Shown piece by piece: positions 33,409-43,123 of a DNA stretch of 64,000 nt (position 1 is its first letter; each line of letters starts with the position of its first letter). This DNA comes from Streptomyces sp. NBC_00287 (GTDB lineage Bacteria > Actinomycetota > Actinomycetes > Streptomycetales > Streptomycetaceae). The notes under the pieces were generated by a model that was not told the DNA's origin, ran no database searches, and saw only the letters and a program-made list of their open reading frames with translations. The stretch lies in assembly GCF_036173105.1 (NCBI RefSeq), contig NZ_CP108053.1, positions 310,001 to 374,000 of the forward strand. The letters run 5' to 3'. The translations under genes were made by a program, and so were the position numbers.

Positions 33409-34247
33409 GCGAGTTGGTCGCCCTCAGGGGCGCGTCCTACGCCTACGAAGAAGGACCGACCGTGCTCGACGGTCTGGACTTCGAGGTGTGCGAGGGGCGC
33501 GCGCTGGCCCTGCTCGGACGCAACGGCAGTGGCAAGACCACGCTGATGCGGCTGCTGAGCGGCGGGCTACGGCCGCGCGCGGGCCGGCTGACCGTCGACG
33601 GGCAGGTGGTGTCGTACGACCGCAAGGGGCTGACCCGGTTGCGTACGACCGTCCAGCTGGTGGTGCAAGACCCCGACGACCAGCTCTTCGCGGCCTCCGT
33701 CGGGCAGGATGTCTCCTTCGGACCGCTCAACCTCGGGCTCTCCGACGCCGAGGTGCGCGGGCGGGTCGAGGAGGCGCTCGCCGCCCTCGACATCACGGCG
33801 TTGGCCGATCGGCCCACGCATCTGCTCTCCTACGGCCAGCGCAAGCGGACCGCCATCGCCGGAGCGGTGGCAATGCGGCCACGGGTACTGATCCTCGACG
33901 AGCCGACCGCCGGGCTCGACCCGGACGGGCAGGAACGGCTGCTCGCCACGCTGGACGGGCTACGGGCGGGCGGTACGACGGTGGTGATGGCCACGCATGA
34001 CGTCGATCTCGCGCTGCGCTGGGCCGATGACGCGGCGCTGCTCACACCGGGGGGTGTCCGTACGGGGCCCGCGCCGGAGATGCTGGCCCGTACCGATCTT
34101 CTGCGGGAGGCGGGGTTGCGGTTGCCGTGGGGGGTTGCTGCCGCTGAACTGCTGCGAGGGCAGGGGCTGTTGAACGATGGTGCCGCCGGTCCTCGTACGC
34201 CTGAGGAGCTTGCCGCCCTGGTCGCGCCGATACCGGCCGATGGCTGA
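33405..34247 (+). CDS. cbiO: Cobalt ECF transporter ATPase CbiO
   Basis: A 280-residue ABC ATPase with Walker A GRNGSGKTT (38-46), Q-loop VVQDPDDQLF, signature LSYGQRKR and Walker B VLILDEPTAG. The QDPDDQ form of the Q-loop is typical of ECF ATPases. It completes the cbiMNQO operon, whose genes overlap by 4 bp except at the cbiN-cbiQ junction. No second ATPase gene is present, so it should form a homodimer. Confidence 0.95.
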   Translation: MSELVALRGASYAYEEGPTVLDGLDFEVCEGRALALLGRNGSGKTTLMRLLSGGLRPRAGRLTVDGQVVSYDRKGLTRLRTTVQLVVQDPDDQLFAASVGQDVSFGPLNLGLSDAEVRGRVEEALAALDITALADRPTHLLSYGQRKRTAIAGAVAMRPRVLILDEPTAGLDPDGQERLLATLDGLRAGGTTVVMATHDVDLALRWADDAALLTPGGVRTGPAPEMLARTDLLREAGLRLPWGVAAAELLRGQGLLNDGAAGPRTPEELAALVAPIPADG

Positions 34248-34300
34248 CGCATCCCGAAAAGAGATTGCCGCCGGCCGATGACTCGCGTTGGCTGGGCGGC

Positions 34301-34840
34301 ATGGCTGAACTGCGTACCGATCGCCTCGTCCTGCGTCGATGGCGGGACTCCGACCTTGAACCGTGGGCGGCGATGAATGCCGACGCCGAGGTTCGCGAGC
34401 ACCTGGGCGACCTGCTCACCCGCGAGCAGAGCGATGCATCCGTGGCTCATTTCCTGGCCGAGTTCGACCGGCGAGGCTACGGGTGGTGGGCGGTCGAGGT
34501 GCGCGCCACGGGTGAGTTCATCGGCTTCGCGGGCCTGGACGAGGTGGAGGACGACACACCGTTCACCGGGGTCGAGATCGGCTGGCGGCTCGCCCGCTCG
34601 GCCTGGGGGCAGGGCTACGCGACCGAGGCCGCGCTGGCAGTCCTGGCGTACGGCTTCGACACCCTGGACCTTCCCGAGATCCTCGCCATGACAACGGCCA
34701 CCAACCTCCGCTCGCAGGCGGTGATGCGCCGCATCGGCATGACCCGCGTTCCGGACGGCGACTTCGACGACCTCACCGCGCCCGATGGGCCACTGCGCCC
34801 GAATGTGGTGTTCCGCGTCTCGCGCGGGGCGAAGGTCTGA
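34301..34840 (+). CDS. GNAT acetyltransferase, RimJ/RimL-like
   Basis: A 179-residue protein: LRTDRLVLRRWRDSDLEPWA at the N-terminus, VEIGWRLARSAWGQGYATEA (acetyl-CoA motif) and EILAMTTATNLRSQAVMRRIG, all typical of the RimJ/RimL group that acetylates protein N-termini or small amines. The ATG at 34301 is used; the frame stays open a little further upstream without a good start. It follows cbiO by 53 bp and may be read through from that operon. Confidence 0.9.
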   Translation: MAELRTDRLVLRRWRDSDLEPWAAMNADAEVREHLGDLLTREQSDASVAHFLAEFDRRGYGWWAVEVRATGEFIGFAGLDEVEDDTPFTGVEIGWRLARSAWGQGYATEAALAVLAYGFDTLDLPEILAMTTATNLRSQAVMRRIGMTRVPDGDFDDLTAPDGPLRPNVVFRVSRGAKV

Positions 34841-34850
34841 CAGCAGCGCG

Positions 34851-35828
34851 CTAGCGGTCGCCGGCATCACCCAGGAGTTCGGCGCGTCGAGCGCGCAGTG
34901 CGCTCAGCGACTTCTTGGTGATGTCCGCCAGGACGACCGGGCACAGCAGATGCTCCAACGGAGGCTGGTGCGCGCGGCGTTCGTAGAGAGCGCGCCCTCC
35001 GGAGCTGCTGAGCCTGATGCCGAGTGCGGCGGCGTTCGGGCCGCTGCGGGGCAGGGCCGGGTGCCCGTCGTGTGCGCAGGTCGCGTCGGGATAGTGGGGC
35101 AGCGTCGCCTCCAGCGCGGCGATCAGTTCATCGAGTACGGAGACGTTCCGTACGAAGTCGGAGACGGCGTACCAGGAGAGCGCCATGACGACCAGCAGGT
35201 GTCCGGGTCGGTCCGCGGGTTTGGCGGACCGCAGCTCCGCTGCCTGACCGGAGATCTCCTCGTCGACATCGGTCCCCGGTTCCGGGTAGCCGTGCAGCAG
35301 CGCGGAGAGCGTGTCGATGGTGTCCTGGGCTCCGATCGGCAGTCGGGGCGGGACGTCCGGGGCCGAGCCGGGTTCGATGATGTCCAGGGCGATGCGCGCG
35401 AGTCCGGCGACATTGCGGAGGCAGAGCCACTGTTCGCGGGGGTGGTTCTCCTCCCATTCGGCGCTCGCGTCGGAGAGGCCGCACAACTGCCTGGCCAGGT
35501 CCTCGTCGCACTCGGCCTCATGCTCCCGGTAGGGATGCGTCCCGTGCTCGCAGGCCCGGCCGCGCAGGGCGCCGTCGGCCGCCTCCAGCGCCGCTCTGGC
35601 CTCCGGCACGACGCCGTCGCCGGGCGCCCAGGCGACATAGGGGGCCATCATCAGAAGCCCGATCGTCCACACGTACGACGACTCCCCGCCGGGGTCGGCA
35701 GCGAGCCGCGCCGCGCACTCCAGGACCGTCCGGTCGTACGCGTCGTTTCGGAAGTCGTAGTAGCCCTCGCGGATCTCCTCCCAGGAGCGGGCGAGTGCAT
35801 CGAGCGGGATGTCGTCGGTGATCACCAC
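34851..35828 (-). CDS. Hypothetical soluble protein
   Basis: A 325-residue, mostly helical, acidic protein (SWEEIREGYYDFRNDAYDRTV at the start, HPREQWLCLRNVAGLARIAL in the middle). There is no signal, membrane helix or motif that I recognise. Tandem GTG codons at 35828 and 35825 are both possible starts. It ends 10 bp from the convergent GNAT gene. Confidence 0.75.
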   Translation of the reverse strand: MVITDDIPLDALARSWEEIREGYYDFRNDAYDRTVLECAARLAADPGGESSYVWTIGLLMMAPYVAWAPGDGVVPEARAALEAADGALRGRACEHGTHPYREHEAECDEDLARQLCGLSDASAEWEENHPREQWLCLRNVAGLARIALDIIEPGSAPDVPPRLPIGAQDTIDTLSALLHGYPEPGTDVDEEISGQAAELRSAKPADRPGHLLVVMALSWYAVSDFVRNVSVLDELIAALEATLPHYPDATCAHDGHPALPRSGPNAAALGIRLSSSGGRALYERRAHQPPLEHLLCPVVLADITKKSLSALRARRAELLGDAGDR

Positions 35829-36008
35829 GCGAGCTTAGAGCTTGCACAACGATCTTGTTCGGCCGTGGACAGCGGGCCAGGGCCCCAGGAGGGGCGCTTA
35901 GTACTCCAGCCCTCCTTCCTCGAACCGCCAAGATCATCCGGAAGCCCGATGCCCCCATCCCGTGCCGCGAGCCATCATGCCGGTGGAGACACGCCAAAGG
36001 AGCGCATC

Positions 36009-36515
36009 ATGTCGTACCCGGAAAACCTCCAGTACCCGGAGGCTCGCTACCACGGCAACAACGGTGAAGTGAACGCGGTCTTCCGGCCGGCCGACACCCC
36101 GCCGGACATCTCGTCGCCGGGCGGCTCAACCCACTATCTCGCCACCAGTGCGGAGACAGGGGGCGAATTCGGTTTGTACAAGGCCGAGTTGGGGCCGCGG
36201 TCCGCCGGTGCCAAGGCCCACTTCCACAAGACCATCTCGGAGTCCTTCTATGTCCTCTCGGGCGAACTGGAGCTCTACAACGGCGAGAAGTGGCTCACGG
36301 GCCGCGCGGGCGACTTCCTGTACGTGCCGGTCGGTGGCCTGCATGCCTTCAAGAATGTGACCGACGAACCGGTGTCCATGCTCATGCTCTTCTCCCCCGG
36401 CGCCCCGCGGGAGGAGTACTTCGAGCAGGTCGCTGAGATGGCACAGCGCGGTGCTGAGGAACTCATGCGGTTCCGCGTCCGGCACGACAGTTACTTCGTC
36501 GAGGACTTCGAGTAG
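36009..36515 (+). CDS. Cupin-fold protein
   Basis: A 168-residue single-domain cupin: motif 1 AHFHKTISESFYVLSGELELY with two His and a Glu as metal ligands, and motif 2 GDFLYVPVGGLHAFKN with the last His. The full ligand set suggests a metal-binding enzyme or small-molecule sensor. GGAG lies 8 nt before the ATG. Convergent with the carboxylesterase gene. Substrate unknown. Confidence 0.9.
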   Translation: MSYPENLQYPEARYHGNNGEVNAVFRPADTPPDISSPGGSTHYLATSAETGGEFGLYKAELGPRSAGAKAHFHKTISESFYVLSGELELYNGEKWLTGRAGDFLYVPVGGLHAFKNVTDEPVSMLMLFSPGAPREEYFEQVAEMAQRGAEELMRFRVRHDSYFVEDFE

Positions 36516-36531
36516 CCCGGGGCCAGGTGCG

Positions 36532-38052
36532 CTACGACGTCGTCAGCGGCAGGGTCGTGAACGTGTGTCCCTCCCAGAGACGACGCGACGCTTCCTCCGG
36601 GTAGGCGGTGACCGTGGGTTCGGTGTCGAGGAGTTGGACGAGGCGCTGTTCGGTGTCGTAGGCGGGCCAGCCCGGGTCGCCCGTGGTGGCGAAAGCCGTC
36701 CAGGCGGAGCGGATGCGGGCGGAGAGGGTCTCGGTCTCCGGGGAGGGGGTCGGGCCGATCAGCATGGCGCCGAGGCCCTCGTAGACACCGAAGGTCAGCG
36801 GTACGTCCAGGCCGTGGCAGGCGCCCAGTGCGCCGCCGCCCGCCGGGGCGGACCAGGTGAGTTCGTAGAGGTGCGCCCGACCGCCACCGGCCACCTGGGC
36901 CTCGGCGAGGTGCAGGGTGGGCATGCGGAACAGCCAGTCGGACTGGACGAGTTCGAAGAGGTACTCCGCCGAGGCTTGCGGGAAGGCGGCGCGGTAGGAC
37001 TGCTCGGCGTCCGGTGTGGGCCCGAACCAGTTCAGGGCCGAGGCCGCGAGGTTGTCGTCCACCCGGCCGAGCAGACCGCCGAGCAGGAGGAAGAGCCGGT
37101 ATTCGTCCCGGTTGTGGCCGGCGATCAGCTCCACGTCGCGTGCGGCCCCGTCGGCCAGCGCCTCCCAGGGCGTGCGGGTCAGGACCTCGCCGTCGACGAC
37201 CGGTGAGTACGGCGTCGGGGTGTGGGCGACCGGGCCCCAGCGGTGCGCGTACTCACGCATCCGCCCACCCAGCACGGCCCCCGCCTCGGGCAGCTTGCGC
37301 GGGTCCACGCCGGACAGATCGGCCACGGTGGGACGCAGCCCCAGCTGTCCGGCGATGGTTCCGGCGATGTCCACGGCGAGTTCGTCCGAGAAGAACGTGC
37401 CCGGCACACTTTGGACGATGGCCCGCCGAAACAGGCCGCGCGCCGGGTCCATCGTCAGCAGCGCGGCGATCGACCCGGCGCCGGCCGACTCCCCGAAGAC
37501 GGTGACCTGGTCGGGGTCGCCGCCGAACGCGGAGACGTTCTCGCGCACCCACTCCAGGGCCGCGACCTGGTCGAGGAGGCCACGGTTGGCCGGGGCACCC
37601 TCGACCCGGGCGAACCCCTCGATGCCGACCCGGTAGTTGAAGGTGACGACGACCAGCTCACCGTCGCGTGCGAGGCGTCCAGCGTCGTAGGCGGGGTCGT
37701 CGGCGGAGCCGAACTTGTAGGCGCCGCCGTAGATCCAGACCATCACCGGTCGGCGGGCGGCCGTATCCGCGTCCGGCGTCCAGACGTTGACCGTCAGCCA
37801 GTCGTCCCCGGCGGCCGTGGTGTCAGCAGGCGGGTCCTCAGGGCCGAATGGCTCCTGCGGGGGCGGCGGACCGAAGGAGTACGCCTCCCGCACTCCGTCC
37901 CAGCGCCTCACCGGCCGCGGCGCCGCGAAGCGTGCCTCTCCCACCGGCGGCTGCGCGTACGGAATGCCACGGAAGACCACCAGGCCGTCCTCGCGGCGTC
38001 CGCGCACGGCGCCCGACACCGTCGTGACCTCTGGAAATTCGGCACGGCTCAT
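36532..38052 (-). CDS. Carboxylesterase type B (alpha/beta hydrolase)
   Basis: A 506-residue esterase with oxyanion motif WIYGGAY (107-113) and nucleophile Ser189 in VTVFGESAGAG. The Glu and His of the triad lie near NRDEYR and GACHGLDVPLTFG. It has no signal peptide, so it acts inside the cell, perhaps on p-nitrobenzyl or carbamate-type esters as in PnbA relatives. The gene is divergent from the metE riboswitch and has no operon partner. Confidence 0.93.
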   Translation of the reverse strand: MSRAEFPEVTTVSGAVRGRREDGLVVFRGIPYAQPPVGEARFAAPRPVRRWDGVREAYSFGPPPPQEPFGPEDPPADTTAAGDDWLTVNVWTPDADTAARRPVMVWIYGGAYKFGSADDPAYDAGRLARDGELVVVTFNYRVGIEGFARVEGAPANRGLLDQVAALEWVRENVSAFGGDPDQVTVFGESAGAGSIAALLTMDPARGLFRRAIVQSVPGTFFSDELAVDIAGTIAGQLGLRPTVADLSGVDPRKLPEAGAVLGGRMREYAHRWGPVAHTPTPYSPVVDGEVLTRTPWEALADGAARDVELIAGHNRDEYRLFLLLGGLLGRVDDNLAASALNWFGPTPDAEQSYRAAFPQASAEYLFELVQSDWLFRMPTLHLAEAQVAGGGRAHLYELTWSAPAGGGALGACHGLDVPLTFGVYEGLGAMLIGPTPSPETETLSARIRSAWTAFATTGDPGWPAYDTEQRLVQLLDTEPTVTAYPEEASRRLWEGHTFTTLPLTTS

Positions 38053-38233
38053 GAAGGCTCCTCAAGCGTCGGCCCGCCTCGGCCCGGCCATCCTGCCCCG
38101 AAATCCTTGAAGTATCAATCAGTCTGCCGGGCGGTGCCTGACCTGTGCGTGTCTCACTTCACCAGCCAAATCCCGACGCCACCTTCCACGGCCCCGTACG
38201 CTGACCCGTGCAGCTGGTTCGCCCCGTCCGCCA

Positions 38234-38403
38234 GGCGGGATGCGTCGCAAGAGGGAACCCGGTGGAAATCCGGGACTGCCCCGCAGCGGTGAGTGGGAAC
38301 GACCGCCGTCATACGCACTGGGCCCGACGTACTGGGTCCGGGAAGCGACGGCCAGTAGGTGTCCTCCCCGAGGAGGATGTGCCCGCGAGTCCGAAGACCT
38401 GCC
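38234..38403 (+). ncRNA. Cobalamin riboswitch upstream of metE
   Basis: The element has GGTGGAAATCCGGGACTGCC, CCGCAGCGGTGAGTGGGAACGA-like core pieces, and the terminal GCGAGTCCGAAGACCTGCC, all cobalamin-riboswitch hallmarks. P1 arms GGCGGG and CCTGCC pair with one G-U. It sits 172 nt before metE, in the 523-bp gap after the carboxylesterase gene; no other gene is seen there. B12 should turn metE off in favour of MetH. Confidence 0.93.
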
Positions 38404-38575
38404 ATCTGCCCGCGCACGGACGACTCGTGCGCGGACATCCCGGTGACCTCGAGGGCGGGTCGGCGACACATACCAGGCGGCGCGACACCCCTCGCTTCCC
38501 GCCCGGTCCGTCACCCCTTCGCGCTCTCGTCCCGTCCCCGGGACCTCAGGGATTCATCTCGCGAAGGAGATCTCC

Positions 38576-40885
38576 GTGACCACCGAGTCCACAGCCACGG
38601 CCGCGCTGGCCACCGTCTACGGCTACCCCCGGCAGGGCCCGAACCGGGAGCTGAAGAAGGCCGTCGAGGGCTACTGGAAGGGCCGCGTCTCCGCCGACGC
38701 CCTCCGCGCCACCGGCGCCGAGCTGCGACGCGGAACCTGGCAGCAACTGGCCGAAGCCGGCATCGGCGAAGTCCCCACCGGCGACTTCTCGTTCTACGAT
38801 CATGTCCTGGACGCCACCGTCATGGTGGGCGCGATCCCCGCCCGCCACCGGGCTGCCTTCGATGCCGACCCGCTCGACGGGTACTTCGCCATGGCGCGCG
38901 GCACGCAAGACATCGCCCCGCTGGAGATGACCAAGTGGTTCGACACGAACTACCACTATCTGGTCCCGGAGTTGGGCCCGGACACGGTGTTCACTGCCGA
39001 CTCCAGCAAGCAGGTGAGCGAGTTGAAGGAGGCCCTCGCGCTCGGCCTGACCGCCCGGCCCGTCCTCATCGGTCCCGTCACCTACCTCCTCCTCGCCAAG
39101 CCCGCGCCCGGCGTCGCCGCCGGCTTCGACCCGCTGGTCCTTCTCGACCGGCTGCTGCCGGTGTACGCCGAGATCCTCGCCGATCTGCGCGCCGCGGGAG
39201 CCGAGTGGGTTCAGCTCGACGAGCCCGCCCTCGTCCAGGACCGCACCCCGGCCGAACTCAACGCCGCTGCACGCGCCTACCGTGGCCTCGGTGCCCTCAC
39301 CGACCGGCCGAAGCTGCTGGTCGCCTCGTATTTCGGTCGTCTCGGCGAGGCGCTGCCGGTGCTGGCCAAGGCCCCGGTCGACGGACTCGCGCTCGACCTC
39401 ACGGACGCCGCGTGCCTGGATGACCTCGCCGCCGTGGGTGGACTGCCCGGCAAGCGTCTGGTCGCCGGAGTCGTCAACGGCCGCAACATCTGGGTCAACG
39501 ACCTGGCCACCTCCCTCACCACCCTGGGCACCCTCCTCGGCCTGGCCGACCGCGTCGACGTATCGGCGTCCTGCTCCCTCCTCCACGTCCCCCTCGACAC
39601 CGCGGCCGAGCGGGACATCGAGCCGCAGATTCTGCGCTGGCTCGCCTTCGCCCGCCAGAAGACCGCCGAGGTCGTCACCCTGGCCAAGGGCCTGGCCCGC
39701 GGCACCGACACCATCGCCGCCGAACTGGCCGTGAACCGGGCCGACTTGGCCTCCCGCGCCCACTCCCCCATCACCCACGACCCGGACGTACGGGCCCGCA
39801 CCGCCGCGGTCACCGAGGCCGACGCCCACCGCTCGCAGCCGTACGCCCAACGCGCGGCCGCACAGCGAGCCCTGCTCGGCCTCCCGCTGTTGCCGACGAC
39901 CACCATCGGCTCCTTCCCGCAGACCGGCGAACTGCGCTCCGCACGGGCCGACCTGCGAGCGGGCCGGATCGACACAGCCGCGTACGAGGAGCGCATCCGG
40001 GCCGAAATCCGGGAAGTGATCTCCTTCCAGGAGAAGGCCGGGCTGGACGTCCTGGTCCACGGCGAACCCGAACGCAACGACATGGTCCAGTACTTCGCCG
40101 AGCAGCTCACCGGGTATCTCGCCACACAGCACGGCTGGGTGCAGTCCTACGGCACCCGCTACGTCCGCCCGCCGATCCTGGCCGGCGACATCTCGCGCCC
40201 GGAACCGATGACGGTGCGCTGGACGACGTACGCCCAATCGCTCACCGGCCGCCCGGTCAAGGGGATGCTCACCGGTCCGGTCACCATGCTCGCCTGGTCC
40301 TTCGTCCGGGACGACCAGCCGCTCGCCGAGACCGCACGGCAGGTTGCCCTCGCCCTGCGCGACGAGGTGAACGACCTGGAGGCAACGGGCAGTTCGGTGA
40401 TCCAGGTCGACGAGCCCGCGCTGCGCGAGACGCTGCCGCTGCGCGCCGCCGACCGGCCGGGGTATCTGGCCTGGGCGACGGAGGCGTTCCGGCTGACCAC
40501 CGGTGGGGTGCGGCCGGACACCCAGATCCACACGCACATGTGCTACGCCGAGTTCGGTGACATCGTGCGGGCCATCGACGATCTCGACGCCGATGTCATC
40601 AGCCTGGAGGCCGCCCGTTCCCATATGCAGGTGGCCCGCGAGCTGGCCGCGCACGGATATCCGCGGGAGGCGGGGCCGGGGGTGTACGACATCCACTCGC
40701 CGCGCGTTCCGAGTGTGCGGGAGGCGGCCGATCTGCTGCGGACCGGGTTGCGGGCGATTCCCGCCGAGCGGTTGTGGGTCAATCCCGACTGCGGTCTGAA
40801 GACGCGGGGTTGGCCGGAGGTCCGCGCGGCGCTGGAGAACCTCGTCGCGGCGGCGCGGGTCGTACGGGGAGAACGGGACGTCTAG
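38576..40885 (+). CDS. metE: B12-independent methionine synthase MetE
   Basis: Transfers the methyl group from 5-methyltetrahydropteroyl-triglutamate to homocysteine. The 769-residue enzyme has two barrel domains; the zinc ligands are His654 and Cys656 (HMCYAEF), Glu678 and Cys739 (PDCGLKTR), with the same spacing as E. coli His641, Cys643, Glu665 and Cys726. It begins at a GTG behind GAAGGAG. The riboswitch upstream ties it to B12 supply, as does the nearby cobalt importer. Confidence 0.97.
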   Translation: MTTESTATAALATVYGYPRQGPNRELKKAVEGYWKGRVSADALRATGAELRRGTWQQLAEAGIGEVPTGDFSFYDHVLDATVMVGAIPARHRAAFDADPLDGYFAMARGTQDIAPLEMTKWFDTNYHYLVPELGPDTVFTADSSKQVSELKEALALGLTARPVLIGPVTYLLLAKPAPGVAAGFDPLVLLDRLLPVYAEILADLRAAGAEWVQLDEPALVQDRTPAELNAAARAYRGLGALTDRPKLLVASYFGRLGEALPVLAKAPVDGLALDLTDAACLDDLAAVGGLPGKRLVAGVVNGRNIWVNDLATSLTTLGTLLGLADRVDVSASCSLLHVPLDTAAERDIEPQILRWLAFARQKTAEVVTLAKGLARGTDTIAAELAVNRADLASRAHSPITHDPDVRARTAAVTEADAHRSQPYAQRAAAQRALLGLPLLPTTTIGSFPQTGELRSARADLRAGRIDTAAYEERIRAEIREVISFQEKAGLDVLVHGEPERNDMVQYFAEQLTGYLATQHGWVQSYGTRYVRPPILAGDISRPEPMTVRWTTYAQSLTGRPVKGMLTGPVTMLAWSFVRDDQPLAETARQVALALRDEVNDLEATGSSVIQVDEPALRETLPLRAADRPGYLAWATEAFRLTTGGVRPDTQIHTHMCYAEFGDIVRAIDDLDADVISLEAARSHMQVARELAAHGYPREAGPGVYDIHSPRVPSVREAADLLRTGLRAIPAERLWVNPDCGLKTRGWPEVRAALENLVAAARVVRGERDV

Positions 40886-40931
40886 GATCCTCAAGATCGT
40901 TCAGTCGTTCGGCAGATGGTGGGGCTGGGGT

Positions 40932-41474
40932 ATGGGGGACCTTCGTCGTGCGGTAGGGGTGCCGGTCGTCGTACTCCTGGCTGCTCTGACCGGTTGCGGC
41001 ACCGACAAGGCCGCCGCGGCGTGTGAGGGCATCCAGATCTACCCAGCCCACACCACCGAAACCGCCGCCGCTCTGATCGCCGACCCCGAGAGCGCGGAGC
41101 GGTTCAAGGCCGCGGTCGCTCGGTACGGAAGCCGTACCGAGCGGGCCGCGGTCAGACATGTGACGGGGCTCAGCAGTCCCGACGAGGGTGTTCAGTACGA
41201 CCAGGTCTCCCTCTACGTCGAGACCGACCGCACCCCTCCTCCACCGATCGACGGCCTCTCCGACGAGCGGCACTCGGAGAAGAGCCGGGCGCATGAGCGT
41301 ATGGGGGAAGAGGGCCAGGTCATCGTCCGGGCGCTCAGCAAGTGGTGGCGGGGGCGCGATGAGTCCCAGGCCGAGTATGCGGAACCTTGGGTGTGGGTGC
41401 AGTACGAGGGGGGTTCGGGGTCGATGGCGCGGGAGGCGTTCGAGCGCTCGGCGAAGTTCTGTGCGCCGGGATAG
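40932..41474 (+). CDS. Putative lipoprotein
   Basis: A 180-residue precursor with a lipoprotein signal (lipobox ALTGC, Cys22) and a mature part with two further Cys (AAACEG near 31 and KFCAPG at the end). The remainder is charged with no known motif. It follows metE by 46 bp but has its own weak GGGGCTGGGG ribosome site, and it might be co-transcribed. Function unknown. Confidence 0.8.
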   Translation: MGDLRRAVGVPVVVLLAALTGCGTDKAAAACEGIQIYPAHTTETAAALIADPESAERFKAAVARYGSRTERAAVRHVTGLSSPDEGVQYDQVSLYVETDRTPPPPIDGLSDERHSEKSRAHERMGEEGQVIVRALSKWWRGRDESQAEYAEPWVWVQYEGGSGSMAREAFERSAKFCAPG

Positions 41475-41489
41475 AGCCCAAGTGACCGC

Positions 41490-41720
41490 CCGCCCGGGGC
41501 CGGGACGAGGCGCCGCGCTGCCTGTCGCCCAGGGCCAACCCGCGTCGATGAGTGGGAAGCCGCGCAAGATCTGCTGGACGTGCAGGACGTCGCGGGGGAA
41601 GAACTCGGCGACCGTGGCGGCCACGACGTCGGATGCGCTCTGGAGGTCTCGGGCGATCCGGTTGACCTGCGCGCCGGTTTCGAACCTGGCCCAGCCGGTC
41701 CCAGGCTCCCGCGGGCTACC
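41490..41720 (-). pseudogene. Coding relic, unidentified
   Basis: One minus-strand frame reads RFETGAQVNRIARDLQSASD, then VVAATVAEFFPRDVLHVQQI, then LRGFPLIDAGWPW, with strong G/C third-position bias. It has no proper start and continues into the antisense of the lipoprotein gene. It is probably the tail of a lost gene. No family recognised. Confidence 0.3.
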
Positions 41721-42957
41721 TCCGGTCCGCCGAGACCTCCTCCGACCCACGCGCCTCGCGCACCCGGGAAAACCCCAGCACCACCGCCTGAAGGACCGCC
41801 CCGAACAACCCCACCCACAAGGCGAACCGATAGCTGATCTGATCAGCCAACACTCCCCCGAGCGGCGCGCCCACCGCCACCATGCCCCAGTTGAACGACC
41901 GGATCGTGGCGTTCATCCGCCCGCGCAACCCCTCCGGAGTGACCGCCTGCCGGTAGCTCAGTTCCACCGGGCTCTCGATCGCGATGGCCAGGGAGACCAG
42001 GAAGAAGGCCGAAGACACCGCCGGAACAGCCCAACTCCCCGGCTCCGCAAGGACAATCGGCAGCCAGCCGACAGCCGCCAGCACCCGGAAGACGATCAGC
42101 GTGGCGCCGACGTCGAACCTTCCCCGCACCCGCCCGGACAGCGCCCCGCCGAGCACCGCCCCCACGCCCGCGCACGCGTACGTGACCCCGAGACCGAAGT
42201 CGCCGACCCGCAGCTCGCGCAGGGCGAAGACCACGAACACCGTGCTGACCATGGTGTTGAAGAGCAGCATCGCGTGCGAGGTCAGCGCGATGGGCGCCAG
42301 GGTGCGGTGGCGGTAGACCCAGGACACTCCTTCGCGCAGCTCGCTGCCCAGACCACGCCGCGCGCCCCGGTCGGGGACGGGGTCATGGGCCTTGACCGAC
42401 ATGAGCAGCAGGCCGGACGCGAGGTAGGTGAGGGCATCCAGCAGCACGGCGAGCGGCGCGCCCAGGTACTTGATCAGCACTCCGGCGATCAGTGGACCGG
42501 TCGAGCCCGCCACCGCACTCGCCTGCTCGGTACGGGCGTAGCCCGCGTTCAGGAGCTCCCTCGGCACGAGTTGCGGGACGTAGGACTGATTGGCCGCCTC
42601 GAACAGCAGGCTCAACAGCCCGACGGTGAAGACGAGCAGGCACAGCGTCGCGATGCTGAGCAGGTCCAACGCGTAGGCAAGGGGGATCGCGGCCAGTACG
42701 ACCGCCCGTGCGAGATCCGTGCCGACCAGCATGGGCTTACGTCGGCAACGGTCCACCACAACTCCCGCAAGGAGCCCGAAGAGCAGGTACGGCAGCCAGC
42801 GGGCGGCATTCACCAGGCCCACCTCCGTCGCCGAGGCGCTCAGCGTCACCGCGGTGAGGATCTGCAGGGCGAGCCCCGAGATCTGCGAGCCGAACGCCGA
42901 TACCCCGGAGGCGGTCCAGAAGAGCGGGTATCCGGGGACGTCCACCAGTCGCGGCAT
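41716..42957 (-). CDS. MFS transporter, EntS/MefA-like
   Basis: A 413-residue exporter with 12 predicted helices. LVDVPGYPLFWTASGVSAFG opens the protein, FGLLAGVVVDRCRRKPML is the loop 2-3 motif, and EAANQSYVPQLVPRELL follows helix 4, as in the EntS group of siderophore and macrolide exporters. The C-terminal tail (SRVREARGSEEVSADRR) is hydrophilic. No regulator lies beside it. Substrate unknown. Confidence 0.9.
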   Translation of the reverse strand: MPRLVDVPGYPLFWTASGVSAFGSQISGLALQILTAVTLSASATEVGLVNAARWLPYLLFGLLAGVVVDRCRRKPMLVGTDLARAVVLAAIPLAYALDLLSIATLCLLVFTVGLLSLLFEAANQSYVPQLVPRELLNAGYARTEQASAVAGSTGPLIAGVLIKYLGAPLAVLLDALTYLASGLLLMSVKAHDPVPDRGARRGLGSELREGVSWVYRHRTLAPIALTSHAMLLFNTMVSTVFVVFALRELRVGDFGLGVTYACAGVGAVLGGALSGRVRGRFDVGATLIVFRVLAAVGWLPIVLAEPGSWAVPAVSSAFFLVSLAIAIESPVELSYRQAVTPEGLRGRMNATIRSFNWGMVAVGAPLGGVLADQISYRFALWVGLFGAVLQAVVLGFSRVREARGSEEVSADRR

Positions 42958-43123
42958 GATCGGACCGTAGCAACTGCCTTTCCGTACAGGGAGCCGCCCA
43001 CGTTCACCACCCCGCCACCGCCGCGCCGTTGACGCGCGTAGTGCTTGGCCTCAGGCTGGGCACTGATCGCCGCCGAGAGGGCGGTTGTCACATCAACCGG
43101 AAGTCGACGACCCGGAGGTCGGG

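Noticed and set aside
38546-40894. 782-codon minus-strand frame over metE
   Set aside because: Mirror of the metE coding frame; metE is certain from its zinc ligands.
40779-41750. 323-codon minus-strand frame as an intact gene
   Set aside because: Most of it is antisense of the lipoprotein gene; only the first part looks like real coding relic, which is listed as such.
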